Part shown: positions 43,736 through 55,640 of the stretch, piece by piece
Numbering within the stretch: the stretch's first letter is position 1
Layout: the number at the start of each line of letters is the position of its first letter
Origin: Brasenia schreberi
Taxonomy: Eukaryota; Streptophyta; Magnoliopsida; Nymphaeales; Cabombaceae
Direction: 5' to 3'
Length of the DNA stretch: 64,000 nucleotides
Assembly (NCBI GenBank): GCA_036023115.1
Contig: JAYKKT010000086.1
Location: 12,601,501-12,665,500 of the forward strand
Notes under the pieces: model-generated
Databases searched by the model: none
What the model was told of the DNA's origin: nothing
The model's input: the letters and a program-made list of their open reading frames with translations, nothing else
Translations under genes and position numbers: made by a program

Positions 43736-44862
43736 CTGCTAACCTTCTGGGAATCGTTAAGGAGGCAGAGCTTATGGGACATGGCCATCTGCTCTATGGT
43801 GAACTGGGTATAGTTGACAAGGCTATCCATGACGGAGTTGAACGTGCTTTTTCGGGGCACAAAGATATACTCGTCCACATCGAAGTAGAAAATCCACTTG
43901 GCGGCGAAGCGGTAGCGGTGCAAGCAATCGTTTACCACCATAAACTGGTTGTGGTAGTAACCGTCGAACCACTCCTGCTCTCTGATGTCTTGCAGGGTCA
44001 CGTACCCGGCCTCGACCCACGGCTCAAAAACCCGGAGCACGTCGGGTTGAACACCGCCGGCGTCGTGGATCACAAAATGCGAGTTCTTGCCGAGGAGCTT
44101 CACGTGGTAAGCGATCCATTCCCTCATCCTCTGCGGGCTTAGATCGCCGAAGAGAGGCGAACCACAGTAGAGGTAGTCTAATTCGGGTGGAGACGTAAAC
44201 TTCGACGTGTTGAGGCTTCTGGCTGCTTCCGTCAAGGCAATGATCCGCTCCGGTGGGGGCAGGCCATCTTCGGTCTCGCTGCTCACTCTCCCGCCAACGC
44301 TATGGTAGGCGTAAAGCACGAGCTTGCCGCCGAGACCGTCGACTCCGACGGGTTGCGGGAAGGTGCAATTGACGACCAATGCGATGTAGACTCGGCCGAA
44401 GCCCCAGTCCTGGTGCATCTTCAAGCCGTCCACCATGATGGGCTCAGCGGAGGCGTTGCTAGGCACCCATTCGCACTCAAAACGTGGGTCTCCGAAGACG
44501 TGTAGAGCCTTTGGAACGAGGCCGATGACAGCAAAGGTATCCAGACCACCCCTGTACGCGCTCATTTGGATAAAGGCGTAGGTGGCGGAGCCATAAGGCT
44601 TAAAAACCCGCCGGAGAATGAGACTGTCCTGCTTCTCCTCAATATTATGCATTGCTTCCGACGTCAACGAGGCGCTCGACTCCGGGAAGGAGTCAGAAAG
44701 GCAGGAGCAAAACTGTTCCGCCGAGAAGCAACGTGGAGGAAGGAACTGAGCCACAAGCATTACTATAGAGGCAATGGCCAGAAGCATCATTCCAAGATCG
44801 GCAAATCTCTTCTTCTTCGTCTTCATTCTCAAAGCTTTCGCTTCCAAAGATACCCACTTCAT
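43736..44862 (-). CDS. GALS: Galactan beta-1,4-galactosyltransferase (GALS family, GT92), exon 1
   Basis: Exon 1 codes 375 full codons and two bases; with exon 2 the protein is 490 residues, normal for plant GALS. It is a Golgi type II membrane protein that adds beta-1,4-galactose to pectic galactan. A basic N-terminus (KTKKKR) precedes a membrane anchor at about residues 19-41 (GMMLLAIASIVMLVA). Then come the stem and the GT92/DUF23 domain: LDYLYCGSPLFGDLSPQRMR, YHVKLLGKNSHFVIHDAGGV, QEWFDGYYHNQFMVVNDCLH and the DxD metal site in WIFYFDVDEYIFVP (about 327-329). Sequons N-x-S/T lie near 136, 165, 218, 350 and 369. I chose ATG 44862, before the anchor. An in-frame ATG at 44958 would add 32 mostly hydrophobic residues, and one at 44925 would add 21. 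No frame damage is seen. Confidence 0.93.
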
Positions 44863-45300
44863 ATCATGAACAGAAAAGGAAGAAAACGTTGAAATAGTGA
44901 TACAAACAGATGCAATCGACTGCATAAACAGAAAGAAGATGATGAAATAATGACACAAACAGATGTTAAACTGCTATTGCGCTATCATCTTTCTCCTAGA
45001 GACTGAATAAACAAGGTGTCTCTCAGCAAGGAAACGAAGAGGAAAGGAGCTGTGGTTTAGTAATGAGCGAATGACGGAGTTATCAACGGTAAAATACGAG
45101 AAAGAGAACTACGTGGGAAAAAGCCTGAAAAAACTCTCTGTCTCTCCAAGGCTTGCTTGCTGGATTGCTCATCTCTCTCCTCCCAACGCATTAGGGAATG
45201 GCCACACGCTCAGTGTTGACTCGTGGGTAAGTGCCAATTAGGCAATCGCTCCGAGACCGGATCCCCAATTTTTAACTCGTTATACAATTAATATCAGGAC
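44863..45300 (-). promoter_or_regulatory. GALS 5' untranslated region and proximal promoter
   Basis: Upstream of the start the minus strand has pyrimidine- and AAG-rich stretches typical of a plant leader, with CTCTCTCC and AGAGACAGAGAG motifs near 45130-45180. No clear TATA box was found. The start of transcription cannot be placed. A sequence resembling a 3' splice site (TTTCTGTTTATGCAG) lies at about 44920-44935, so a leader intron is possible. Confidence 0.45.
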
Positions 45301-45651
45301 TCTAATTTTTAATCGATACTTATAGTTACATAATATAGTTCCCAGAATTTTTAGACTCGGGCCTCAAATTTCAGCTTAAATGTAGTATATGCAATTCTCG
45401 CTTTAGGCCTCAACATGTATTGAGCCACCCCTGCAAATATTCATAACGTTGGTTCGTTATGGGTGTGTCGCAATCGTGCTCAGATCGTGCCATTTGATAT
45501 TTGTGTCCAAATTGTTTGACTTAAATATCAAAACAGATAAACTTGTAGGCCTTTCTTCTGGTTGCTTTGAACTTTGAGTTGTGTAGGTGTCATGTGTTAT
45601 GTACGGTTGAAAGAGGTTAAAGCACTGGTTCACCACTGATTTTTTTCAATC
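45301..45651. other. Intergenic spacer, nothing recognised
   Basis: This is unique-looking sequence between the GALS promoter and the left copy of the segmental duplication. Confidence 0.5.
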
Positions 45652-47722
45652 GTACAAATTCCAGGGCACAAGAGGGGTCTTATAAGATCTTTGCGCCAAT
45701 TTGGTGCTTAAATGGCTCTTTGGACGTTCAGGATTCATTGTTTGAGAATATTGTATCATCGCTTTCCTCCCCTATAAGTTCTTTTCACTTTCGTCTTTCA
45801 AACTCTTGACATTCAACTTAAAGGTCCTTTCGAATTGACTCTGTCCAGAAGAGCTCCGACTACTTGTGAGACTATTACCTCGCTATTCTTTAATGTTCAC
45901 CGGAACTGAGACGGGATGTCTGTTTATCAGTGGGTTGAGGTCACATATATTTGGTGTAAATCGAAGAATCAGGGAAAGAGGCAAGAACTTTATTACGCAG
46001 TAGCAATGTCTTCAATATGAAGGAGGTCCCCTGCTCTATAGCTAGGTGCACAACAAGTGCACTTCATCTCACATTTTAAGTGTTTTCCTATTAATATTTA
46101 CATTGAAAGGCAAGCATTGATGTACCTTATCATGGTACACTGGGGAGGCTGGACAGTACGCACGCCGAGGGCGTACCAAACCATGACCTTTAACTTATGA
46201 TTCGACCTAGCAGCCGGGTGAGCTTATTGTTCTTTGGTGCAGCATTCATGCCGTTTCAGTATACGTGCATGCACACACATATCATGCAATCTGTGTAATG
46301 CATTATAGAAAATTACTTAATGCGTTCCACATACATATCAGAATTTCTCATATAATCCAGCCTTTCACACTCTGAGTGTTTAGAGAAAGAAAGTCATTCG
46401 GCCATGGATGGTTGTAGATTTTGGATTTTCAAGGCCAAATAACCATCCAAGCCATGCAAAAGTCCAAACTAGCAGTTGATTACAATAAATAATTAGAGAG
46501 AAAGTTGTGGTCAAGCTGTCTTGTTGTATAATTAAATTCTTTATGTACATTTCATCAACAAAGCCTGGTTAGTACTCATTGTTGCCTTCTATTGAAGATC
46601 AGTAGTGGACCTATATTGAGTCGAGGTCATGCCTGATATGCCAGATCCAAAATTCAGAAAATCAACGTTGACCTATATGTCCACAGCTGAATTTGTGTGT
46701 GATAAAACATAGCTCTCATCCAAAATGGAAGAGGTTCTGGATCCCCTACTGCTCGTAAGAGATATGCTCAGTAACCGGCATCCAACCTCATCTTCCCAAC
46801 CCTCCCTTTGGTAGGACACTGTTGCCAACCATGTGGACTCAATCCACTGCTTTCTGTCACAGCTTGAATCAGAACTCTCCAAAAGAAAGAAAGTTCATTA
46901 TAAGCATTAATCAAAGTTGACATTGAACCTGAAATGATAAACAGATTAACTGGACAAGAGGACATAATCAGTTATCATTTTCGAAATTGGATCAGCACGT
47001 TGTATGTATATGTAGGTATAGTCATAATGTTGAATTTCAATATTCAATAACAATTTTTTTGTCAGAAGAAATTGGTGAACTTCTTACAGCTGACCAGGTC
47101 CTAATTGCAAAACATGTAAATCTAAGAGAAACTTTTTAAAAAACCATATAAATAAAACATGCATTATCTAACAAGCTTAGCTCAGTAGAGTATACGTGGG
47201 GACCTTGATCGTTCTAGGGATTTGACCTTCCCCCACTTGAGCTAAAGTAGGAAAAGGTGCTTGAGAACATCCAAAATCTTCAACTAAAGAATAGTCATAT
47301 TTGAAGACAACGTTCTTTGTTTATCATCCATCTTATTATTAAGCGCAAGCTTTGACAAAGCTTCTAAATAATATGCGTTGTAGTTCATTAAGAACAAGAT
47401 AGCTACAGTTGAAGCATAAGAGTAAGCCCTTCACGTTTGATTTTGGACCCTCCTATAGTTGGATGGTCTCACTTCTTGTTTACGTGAAGAATGTCAACCG
47501 CCTGAACTAGAAGAAGCGACAATCAAGATTTGATCGTGTAGATGTGAAGAATGCCAAACTTGCTGCAGTTGGATGGGCTCCCACCTTGTGAATAGCGCTT
47601 CTAGGTTGGTGCTTAGCATGCACGAAATTTTCCATTAAAAAGTAAGATCCACCAAGTTTAGAGGTACAAAATGCGATGACGAAACCAACAATAGGCATGT
47701 GAGTACCATTTTGAAATCATAC
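45652..47722. repeat. Segmental duplication, left copy
   Basis: This segment is nearly identical to 59295-60847 in the same orientation, from TTCCAGGGCACAAGAGGGGT to GAGTACCATTTTGAAATCAT. The left copy is longer: bases 46824-47314 are absent on the right, with a GTT microhomology at the break. Most differences are single bases. A 65-70 codon minus-strand frame near 46673-46882 (GCRLLSISLTSSRGSRTSSI) is present in both copies but not recognised. The part from 46290 on belongs to dispersed repeat D, whose diverged copy at 19440-20185 has counterparts of the deleted stretch; the left copy therefore has the older structure. Confidence 0.92.
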
Positions 47723-48278
47723 ACTTCAAATTTTTCCTTGAAAAATGATCTTTTAAAACAAAAGATAGCTTTGAGAATAGAAATGAATTTGCGTTTGTAG
47801 AGTTAAAGGTAATATACTATAATATAGAGTTCAAGGACAACTAGGAATCCATGCAAAACTGACCCTATTTAGTATGAAACTTGATTGTTGTTTGGAACAA
47901 CTCACTAAAAGAGTAACCAAGATTACGATCTTCACCTCAAGCACCATATTAAGGCAATGGGTGGACTGTTGAACTAAACCCAGCAAATTTTTCTTCTAAA
48001 ATTGATCTTTTAAAACAAAAGATGTTTTGAGAATAGAAAGATGTAATAATTTAAAAATATATGGAAGATGCTTAAAAATTGAAATAATATATTTGTAAGA
48101 TTTTGTACAGGTTGGATTAGGTTCATATCACATCCAATATTTACATCTAAGATTGGAAATCTATGATATCCCCAATTTTTCACCAATTAAATGTAATGCT
48201 ATTTCTGAAACGCTAGGGTTATGCAAATATTACCCAAGAGCCTAGAGGAATTCATTTGACCCATCCAAGTAAGGCAAC
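47723..48278 (+). repeat. GT61 5'-flank repeat units and flank of the partial GT61 copy
   Basis: Bases 47723-47950 match 61694-61906 almost exactly. Bases 47990-48278 match the minus-strand 5' flank of the GT61 pseudogene (57377-57640), sharing GATCTTTTAAAACAAAAGAT, TTTTGTACAGGTTGGATTAG and CACCAA-TAAATGTAATGCT. So the partial gene copy at 48279 carries its own promoter region. Confidence 0.82.
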
Positions 48279-48800
48279 ATGGCATTTTCTAAGTGCTTCA
48301 TGGGAAGGTCGCTATTTGGGTGCTGTTTGAGAGTTAGATGTATGTCCATCTCATGCATATCATCTGCTGCATTTTCCTTGACTCTAACTTTGATTTTTCA
48401 ACTGGGTGGTCCATGTCGATGCCATCCATTTCAAGGTTTCAATCCTAATATTTCGGAGATGAGGAGCAATGATCAAAACTTATAGAAAAGGATCGAAGAA
48501 CTATGAGAGAAGGTGATAAACTCAATGATGTTATCCCCGCTCAAGGATCTAAGATTCCAAAACAAACCAACAAACCAAAGGAAGGGCGTACGTGGTTTAT
48601 GAGCAACTTTGATTAATCATTTCATGACGAAAATGGGTTCCGGTATTTCCCTCCAGCAGCATCTAAGTAGAGGATTCTCCGTGTTAAGGAAAGATATACA
48701 TAAGATGAAAGTAAAAATAGATACACTCTAGCCTGGAGAGATTACTTATTACCAAATTCAACTTTGGTACCTAGCCTCACGTTTATATCAGAAAACTATT
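48279..48800 (+). pseudogene. Partial inverted copy of the GT61 glycosyltransferase gene
   Basis: The copy starts at an ATG with MAFSKCFMGRSLFGCCLRVR, a membrane anchor (SCISSAAFSLTLTLIFQLGG) and GFNPNISEMRSNDQNL. A TAG at 48483 follows. Past it, WFMSNFD, RDYLLPNSTLVPSLTFISEN and YWG match residues of the minus-strand gene at 50830-51045. It breaks off there into a 5'-flank repeat unit. An 8-bp duplication near 48572-48587 and several stops kill the frame. At 48515-48530 it keeps the uninterrupted site GAGAGAAGGTGATAAAC where the other copy holds Copia-C. Confidence 0.85.
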
Positions 48801-49040
48801 GGGGTTTCAAGGGCGACTAATAATACATGTAAAACTGACCCAATTTAGTATGAAATTTGAATGTTGCTTCGAACAAGTCACTAAAGAAGTAACCAATGTT
48901 AGAACCTTTGCTTCAAGCACCATGTTAAGGCAATGGGTGGAGTTTTGAAGTAAACACCTCAAATTTTTCTCTAAAAATGATCTTTTAAAACAAAAGATGC
49001 TTTGAGAATAGAAAAATGTAACAATTCGAAAATATATGGA
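48800..49040 (+). repeat. GT61 5'-flank repeat unit
   Basis: The unit runs from TTTCAAGGGCGACTAA through AAGGCAATGGGTGGA to GAAAAATGTAACAATTCGAA with AATATATGGA. It matches 61540-61735 on the plus strand and 57540-57722 on the minus strand. Confidence 0.82.
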
Positions 49041-49721
49041 ATACATTATAGCTAACGATATTGTCCCGCTACATAATTGAAAAGAATTACCCAAATAGGG
49101 TGTGAGTTCCATTCTAGGAGCGTGTATACCATATTCAGCCTCCCGTTATAATAATGAAATCCGTTTGAAGATTTCTTTACCCTGGGGCACTTTTACGATG
49201 CAGTTTCTCGCCTTCTCATGAAGATAGTTCAATTTCTCAAGTTATCAATAAAACAAGAAAATAAAAAGGAAGAAACATTGACCCAATCTAAGAAGGCAAG
49301 AATGCACTCGCAAAGACCTATACACACAGAGAGAAAGAGAGAGCTTCATTACATAAATGAACGTTTCTTATAAACATATTTTATAGATAAATATGAAGTT
49401 ATGCTTATCATCTTGGTTGAGAACACAAGATGGTTACTGAATTTATTGAAACAAAAGTATTTTCGAAATAGACTTTTGGGAACCAAGATTTCACCATGAG
49501 GCAACTGATAGGATAGGCTCACTTTCTATAGGGTCAGTGTCTTGTAGGGGCTGATTAATTTCTACAGAAGTTCTGGAACTGTATGAGGACGTATATCCTC
49601 AAGCCCTTATATGGGTCCACTAGTATCGAAGGATTAGGTAAGTAGCAAACTCGATGTGAAGGACAAATGGTTAGATTGAGAATTAAGCCAAAATCTTCTC
49701 ACAAGGGGGCACCATCTACTA
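49041..49721 (-). other. 3' flank of the GT61 pseudogene
   Basis: No repeat or gene is recognised. It is presumably the former 3' untranslated region and downstream sequence. Confidence 0.45.
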
Positions 49722-50068
49722 TTAATTAGCACCAGATAAGTAAGCGGCAACCTTTCTAAGAACACTTTCAGACCACATAGCAAGTGCAGTTTGGTTGTAG
49801 ACGACCTGTCGATTTTTGAAGAAAAAAAAAGTACATTTCTCTTCTTTTGGCCCGGGCAATCGGTTCCTTCTGTATCATGCCACACACCTTGATTCATCCC
49901 CATCCAATCTGCAAGCCAGTGATATACATAGAAGCCTCGACCGACGAACATTGTGAATCCCTTAGGAACCATCTCTAGTATATGACTTCCCTTTTCCATA
50001 AACACCATATTTGTCATTTGTGCCCCGTACATTGCAGCCAATACTTGTGTTTTGCTCATAATATGGAC
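49722..50068 (-). pseudogene. GT61 glycosyltransferase pseudogene, exon 2
   Basis: After a TTCACAG acceptor the exon reads VHIMSKTQVLAAMYGAQMTN, then MVFMEKGSHILEMVPKGFTM, YVYHWLADWMGMNQGVWHDT and EGTDCP. This is the C-terminal half of GT61 (DUF563) enzymes, including the HGAQLTN region, here YGAQMTN. The frame is lost in a run of nine T at 49824-49832 (minus strand). One more T would restore NRQVVYNQTALAMWSESVLR and a stop at 49722, giving 116 codons. GT61 enzymes are Golgi pentosyl- or GlcNAc-transferases acting on xylan or N-glycans; the exact substrate is unknown. Confidence 0.87.
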
Positions 50069-50324
50069 CTGTGAAGGCCAAATGAAAGTAAAAGGAGCTT
50101 ATAATCTTACATTGAATTGGTGATTATGCTAAGTAGTTGCTTTGATCTGATCTATGAAAGCATGAAACATATAGAAATCAATGAAAATAATCAATATTCG
50201 ATATTGGAGTATCCATCTTGTAGGACTCTCTCTAACCCTAGCTTCTAAAAGATACTTTCTTTAAAAATAAAAAGAAAAAAAGAGAGTAGAAAACTTGTTA
50301 GCTATTGTGAGAATTGAAAGTTAC

Positions 50325-51106
50325 TTGATCACAAAAGCTCAGTCCATCTACTTTGACGCTTCGAAATTGGAAACCGGGAACCTTACGGCATTCTTTTTCA
50401 AACACAAAGGAGACCACAGATTCATTCTTAAAGGATCTGCTGCCAGTTCTTGTGAGCAGGGTAAAATTAAAAGCCATAGTTTGGCCTTCCATATTGTTTG
50501 TCACATTACAGAATTGGCGAGCCTTCTATCGGATGATATCCATCACCTTGGACCGCTTCTGGGCTGTAAATCTATCAAATCCATGTCGGGACACCAATGA
50601 CTTCTCAAAACAAACAGGCCGTCTATCACCATATTTCAACATATCAACATGTACCTCATATCCAATTGTAGACCGCAAAACTTTAGATATCCGAGATCCC
50701 ATTTTGCTCACAATCTCTCCTTTATGATACAACTCAAATCTCTCAATCTTGGCAGACTCATGGTTCTTATTGCATAGCAGAAATGGACCCAAAACATTCA
50801 AACTATGCCATAGATTGGTGTAATCCCAATGGTTTTCTGATATAAATGTGAGGCCAGATACCAAAGTTGAATTTGGTAATAAATAATCTCTCCAAGCTAG
50901 TGCGTATCTATTTTTACTTCCATCCCGCATATCTTTTCCCTTAACACAGAGAATCCTCCACTTAGATGCCTTTGAAGGGAAATACGAGAACCTACTTTCG
51001 TCCTCAAATGACTCATCAAAGTTACTCATAAACCACATATAGCCTTCCTTTGGTTTGTTTTGAAATCTTATGAGCAGGAAAAACATCACTAAGTTTATCA
51101 CCTTCT
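50325..51106 (-). pseudogene. GT61 glycosyltransferase pseudogene, exon 1 downstream of Copia-C
   Basis: This is the 3' part of exon 1 after the Copia-C insertion. It reads WFMSNFDESFEDESRFSYFP, RYALAWRDYLLPNSTLVSGL, then HWDYTNLWHSLNVLGPFLLC, the DY-x-N-x-W-H motif of GT61. It continues VCFEKSLVSRHGFDRFTAQK to DIIR. A TAG stop follows at 50528-50526, after which the frame goes on with KARQFCNVTNN, TLLTRTGSRSFKNES and FCDQ. The exon ends in a complete codon before a GTAACT donor at 50324, and the 256-bp intron leads to exon 2. With all lesions mended exon 1 is 335 codons and the protein about 450 residues, a usual GT61 length. Confidence 0.88.
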
Positions 51107-51515
51107 TGTTGACGGATCTCCGAGCTGTTGTTTTTCGGTTACCGAAAAAACTTGCGTCTCCTTCCTGCATCAAAAGCTTCAGACGATCAGCGGTAGTGGA
51201 AATAGTGGAAATGGCTATTTGAGGTTTCCTCACAGTGGCCTTATCTAGGGAGACTGTGTTTTTTTTGTATTGTTCTCTATTTTCTTTATACGCACTGCTT
51301 TATTTATAGAGCAGTGCCTGCTCCTCGTCTCCTGGCTTTTCACGTTGGGTTTCCCTAGCAGTTGAATCCAGATGGTTACCTTAAAATTTGGTAATGGTCT
51401 GGTGGTTACATTCCTGACCCTATTTGTAACTCCTGCCTCCGGTAACAATCTGGATGGCCAGTCCATTCGTTACCGGACTGAGTTGCCGATAATGACCACC
51501 ATAACTGTTGTAACA
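51107..51515 (-). repeat. Copia-C 3' LTR
   Basis: It matches the 5' LTR over its length, with many G-to-A and C-to-T differences at former CpG sites. The TATA-like CTATAAATAAAG is near 51297-51308 (minus strand). The polypurine tract AAGTGGGAGA abuts it at 51516-51525. Confidence 0.92.
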
Positions 51516-53230
51516 TCTCCCACTTGGCCATTCGAGCCAAGTACACTGACATACTAGTTTTTCTCCTACTTTTCCAGGATTTACCTAGTAATGTCAATTC
51601 ATGATTGCTTCAGCAATCTATACTTGTTGTGTGGTTATTTTCCTTCACAACAATCTGTCCGTTGTATGGTTATTTATCTATACAACACTTTTATCTGTTG
51701 TGTGGTTATTTCCCTACACAACAATCAAACATACCTCAAACCCATGTTCGTAACATGTTTTGAGAAAAGTTCCTCTGTTATGTCTTTAGTCAAGGGGTAT
51801 GCCAACATATCATTCGTTGGCATGTATGAGATGGATATTTCCTTTCTCATAACCATATCATGAACATAGTGGTATTTAATCATTATATGCTTGTTTTTTT
51901 AGCAATCAACTCCACTCTTGATAAGAGTAATTATTGCGTTGTTATCACAATTCATGACAATTGGCTCGTCAGTTATTTCCAACTTCAAATCATGTATGAA
52001 GTGACTTATCCAAACAACACTCGTTGCAGCCATACAACAAGCCACATACTCAGCTTCTTGTGTATGCAATGCTATACAGCCCTGTTTCTTACATACCCAA
52101 AAAACACCACTACCTCCAAATAAGAATATTTGACCTTAGGTAAATTTATTGTCATCTTTGCTTCCAGCAAAGTCAGCATCTGAGTATCCTACCACTTTTA
52201 GTTCATCTACTTGAAAACATAGTTTCAAGTCTCTTGTTCCTTTCAGATATCTTAAAATTCTTTTTACAACTATCCAATGCTGTCATATAGGATTACTTTG
52301 ATATCTACTTACAAGACCAACAACAAAACTGATATGAGGTCTTGTATACAATATAGCATACATCAAGTTACCAACAGCTTGTGCATAAGAAACATTAGGC
52401 TTATCGTCTCCTTCATCAAGACAATCAGCCTTACTGATTTTGACCTCTTTTGATACAGATGTGCCAGCAGACTTGCATTCACCCATTTTGAACTTCTTAA
52501 GGATATAGTCAATATATCTCTCCTAACTCAGGCATAAGAGTCTAGATTCTCTATCCCGAGAAATCTTTATTCCCAGGATATAGGATGTTTCCCCCATATT
52601 CTTCATTTCGAACTTGGAGTTCAACGATGACTTGGTTTTGACAATCATCTTATTGTCATTTCTAGTCAATAATATGTCATCTATATATAATGATAAGATG
52701 ACAAAGTGGCTGCCACTGTTCCAAACATATACACAGTGATCAAGTTTATTAGCCATAAACCCAAGTTCTATAATGGCATTTTGAAAAGTCAAATACCATT
52801 AGCAATTGTTTCAGGCCATATAGGGATTTTCTCAACTTATATACTTTATCTTCTTGGCCTTCAATAACAAATCCTTCGGGTTACTACATGTATATGATTT
52901 CTTCTAAATCTCCGTTTAGAAAAGGTGTCTTTATATCTAATTGATGTAAATCCAAATCATAGTATGCAGATATTGTTAGGCTTATACATATCGATGCAAA
53001 TTTCATAATTGGGGAATATGTTTCAACATAATCTATCTCCTCTTTTTGCGAAAAACCCTTTGCAACCAACCTCACTTTGAATTTGTCGATTATACCATCG
53101 ACCTTGTATTTCTTTTTCAACACCCATTTACAGCCTATGGTTTTTCTTCCTTTTGGAAAAACAATAAGTTTCCAGACTTAATTTTTCTCAATGGATTCAA
53201 TTTCTTTATCCATGGCTTTCTCCTAGTATG
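51516..53230 (-). pseudogene. Copia-C RT and RNase H remnant
   Basis: RT pieces: VDGIIDKFKVRLVAKGFSQK and HQLDIKTPFLNGDLEEIIYM (53123-52884), then FVILSLYIDDILLTRNDNKM and FEMKNMGETSYILGIKISRD (52792-52523). The YVDD box reads YIDD. RNase H (52486-51700) has SYAQAVGNLMYAILYTRPHI, RYLKGT, VGYSDADFAGSKDDNK, QEAEYVACCMAATSVVW and ISYMPTNDMLAYPLTK. In the last, the usual AD-x-LTK reads AY-x-LTK. The order is complete but stops separate the pieces. Confidence 0.9.
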
Positions 53231-53245
53231 ATGCTTCTGATGAGT

Positions 53246-54112
53246 TCATAGCTTGCTGATAAGTAAGTTATTAGTCAACTCATCTAAGTCCACCGAGTTA
53301 CACACTTCTTCTACAAGATAAGTGTGATAATCCTTTAAGTAGGACAGAGTCACTCTTAGCCTTTTATGTCCACTTAAGGTTTCGGTAGTTTCAGGAATAT
53401 CTTTAATGGGCTCAAAGGATGATTGATCCAGATCTACCAGATCATCAACACATTCATCATTGTTTTCCAAAATGTCATTTTTAGTATCTTCTAAGAATTC
53501 AACATCTCTGCTTTTAATGAGTATGTGGTCCTTATGATAAAACTGATATCCCTTTGAACCTTTCGGATATCCAATGAATATATATTTTAAGGACCTACTG
53601 TCTAACTTATCTCTAGATTGATCAAGGATCTTTACATATGAAATAGATCTCCAGTTCCTGAGATGACCTAGGTTGGGTTTTCTTCCAAACCACATCTCAT
53701 ATGGTGTAGTGAATACAACTTTATATGGTACTCTATTGAGTATGTAAACCGTTATATTTATAGCTTCTCCCCAAAATACCTTTGATAGAGAGGCATATAT
53801 CAGCATAGACCTTGTCATATTCAACAAGGTTATATTGTACCTCTCAGCTATACCATTTTGTTGAGGTGTCTTGGGCATTGTATTTTCCTTTGTAATATCA
53901 AAGTCTTTACAGAATTCAAGAAATTATGTCGAGGTATATTTACCACCTCCATATGATCTTAAGACTTTGATTGAATGCCCTAATTGGTTTTCTACTTCTT
54001 GCTTATATTCTTTAAAAGGATCAAGTGCCTCAGATTTATGTGCCAAGAGATATAAATATATATATCTAGAGTAATCATCGATAAAGGTTATAAAATTACC
54101 CTTTCCATAATG
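53246..54112 (-). pseudogene. Copia-C integrase core
   Basis: The open frame 53878-53246 (210 codons) reads MPKTPQQNGIAERYNITLLN, ARSMLIYASLSKVFWGEAIN-like residues and YILNRVPYKVVFTTPYEMWF. It continues with KYIFIGYPKGSKGYQFYHKD. Upstream to 54112 the frame carries the SxGGxY region with stops. It aligns residue by residue with Copia-B integrase at 38487-39185. Confidence 0.88.
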
Positions 54113-54790
54113 TTACTTTACTCTAAAGGGCCCACATAAATTCGTATGAATAAACTCCAACAGGGTTGTTGCCCTTGTTGATTCCTTGGGAAAAACTTTC
54201 CTTATCATTTTTCCTTGTATACAAGCTTCGCACTTTTTGAAAGTATTTTCCTCAAATCCAGGCAATAAGACAAAGTTGGATAATTTCCTCAACTTTTCTA
54301 AACTTATGTGCCCAAGGCGTTTATGCCACATATTCACATCAACAATAAATACACTCTCAATATAAGTAGAAGAAGTACCAATTTCATTATCACTAAACTT
54401 AAACAGTCCATGTTCTACATCAAATTCCCTAGAGAATAGTATTCTCTCATATTTTTCCATAGTCAACTTGTTAAGAATAAACCTAACCTCAAAACCTTTC
54501 TTTACTAAGGTAGGGACTGAGACTAAATTGCACCTTATAGATGACACAATTAATAAATTAGTCAATACAATTGGTTTGCCTTATACGAATATTCTGAAGG
54601 ACCCAATACCCAAAACATTCGAGAAGGTATTATTTCCTATGTAGACTTGATGTTCGTCGGGTTTGTATTCCTTCAGATCCATTGCTCCTTCCTTGTTCTT
54701 TGAGATGTGTCGTGTAGCTTTGAAATCTATCCACCAACCTGTCACAGGGCGGTCCATATACAAACATTCTGAAATCATACAGATTATGTC
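54113..54790 (-). pseudogene. Copia-C protease and GAG-pre-integrase remnant
   Basis: Frame 54778-54581 reads MISECLYMDRPVTGWWIDFK, then ATRHISKNKEGAMDLKEYKP. The retropepsin motif WWIDSGATRHI has DFKATRHI here. Frame 54565-54113 continues SVPTLVKKGFEVRFILNKLT, then NMWHKRLGHISLEKLRKLSN and CEACIQGKMIRKVFP, the HHCC region before integrase. The active-site change shows loss of function. Confidence 0.87.
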
Positions 54791-55640
54791 CTACTTCTCC
54801 GACTGTCGGTGTTTTGGGTTGTTTCCTCTATCTTTCTTATTGCGGCAGTTCCTTTTGTAGTGTCTCATCTTTCCACAGTTAAAACACTTGACCTGAGAAG
54901 CGGTTTCCTATGATTTCTTAAAATTTTGACCGTCTTTCTTGTTATTCTTGCCAAACTTCTTATTTAGTTTATTTTTCTTCTAGTTGGGTTTGGAGCTACA
55001 CCCTATCTCATCTTGTACCACTAGCAACTTTCCTTTCTTATTTTTGACCATATGTTTTTGCTCTATTGCTAGTTTCAAAGGCAACTCAGAAATGTTAATC
55101 TCAGGCCTTAATCTAAGGGCAGTGGTGACCATATTCCATTAATGGGGTAGATTGTTTAATATCGTTGATATATGCATCAGTTCCGGGATGACTGATTTTA
55201 CCACGGCTAAGTCCCTAGCTATTACTAACATGTGGTTTACATGTTCTACTACATTATCTCCTTCTTTCATTTTGAAGGAGTTGTACTTTTGTAGTAGCAA
55301 CTGCACATGTAATTTGATAGTTGTGTCATACTTAGCTGTTATTGAGTCAAACAGCTCTTTGGCTGTCTCTATTCTTCAAAGACCCTAATCAAGTCATCCT
55401 CCATGTAGGTCAACGTGATTGTCCTTGCTATAGTGTCATCCTTTAGAAATGTTTTATATATTTATACTTATTCCTTCAGCACATACTCAACACCTTTAAG
55501 TGTTAGAGCTAGTGGGATTCTCCTCTTTCATGTTTGGAAGTTAAGACCGTTCAACTTCTCAATTTTTGCCAACTCAGACACATATATTCTATAGCTCATT
55601 TTTATGTTTTTGACAATAATAACAATTAAATGGTGTAAAA
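54791..55640 (-). pseudogene. Copia-C gag remnant
   Basis: Pieces of gag are visible. The start MSYRIYVSELAKIEKLNGLN lies at about 55600-55540, with a middle part around 55150-55400 and the zinc-knuckle region near 54800-54900, whose residues are scattered over frames. At least six stops occur. Confidence 0.7.

Noticed and set aside
43678..44142. 154-codon plus-strand frame opposite GALS exon 1
   Set aside because: It is the antisense shadow of a GC-richer coding exon. No known domain is read, and the sense frame is clearly GALS. The frames at 44302-44505 and 44566-44892 are rejected for the same reason.
50295..50727. Plus-strand frames of 101 and 124 codons
   Set aside because: They are antisense to the GT61 pseudogene exon, whose minus-strand residues match the family.
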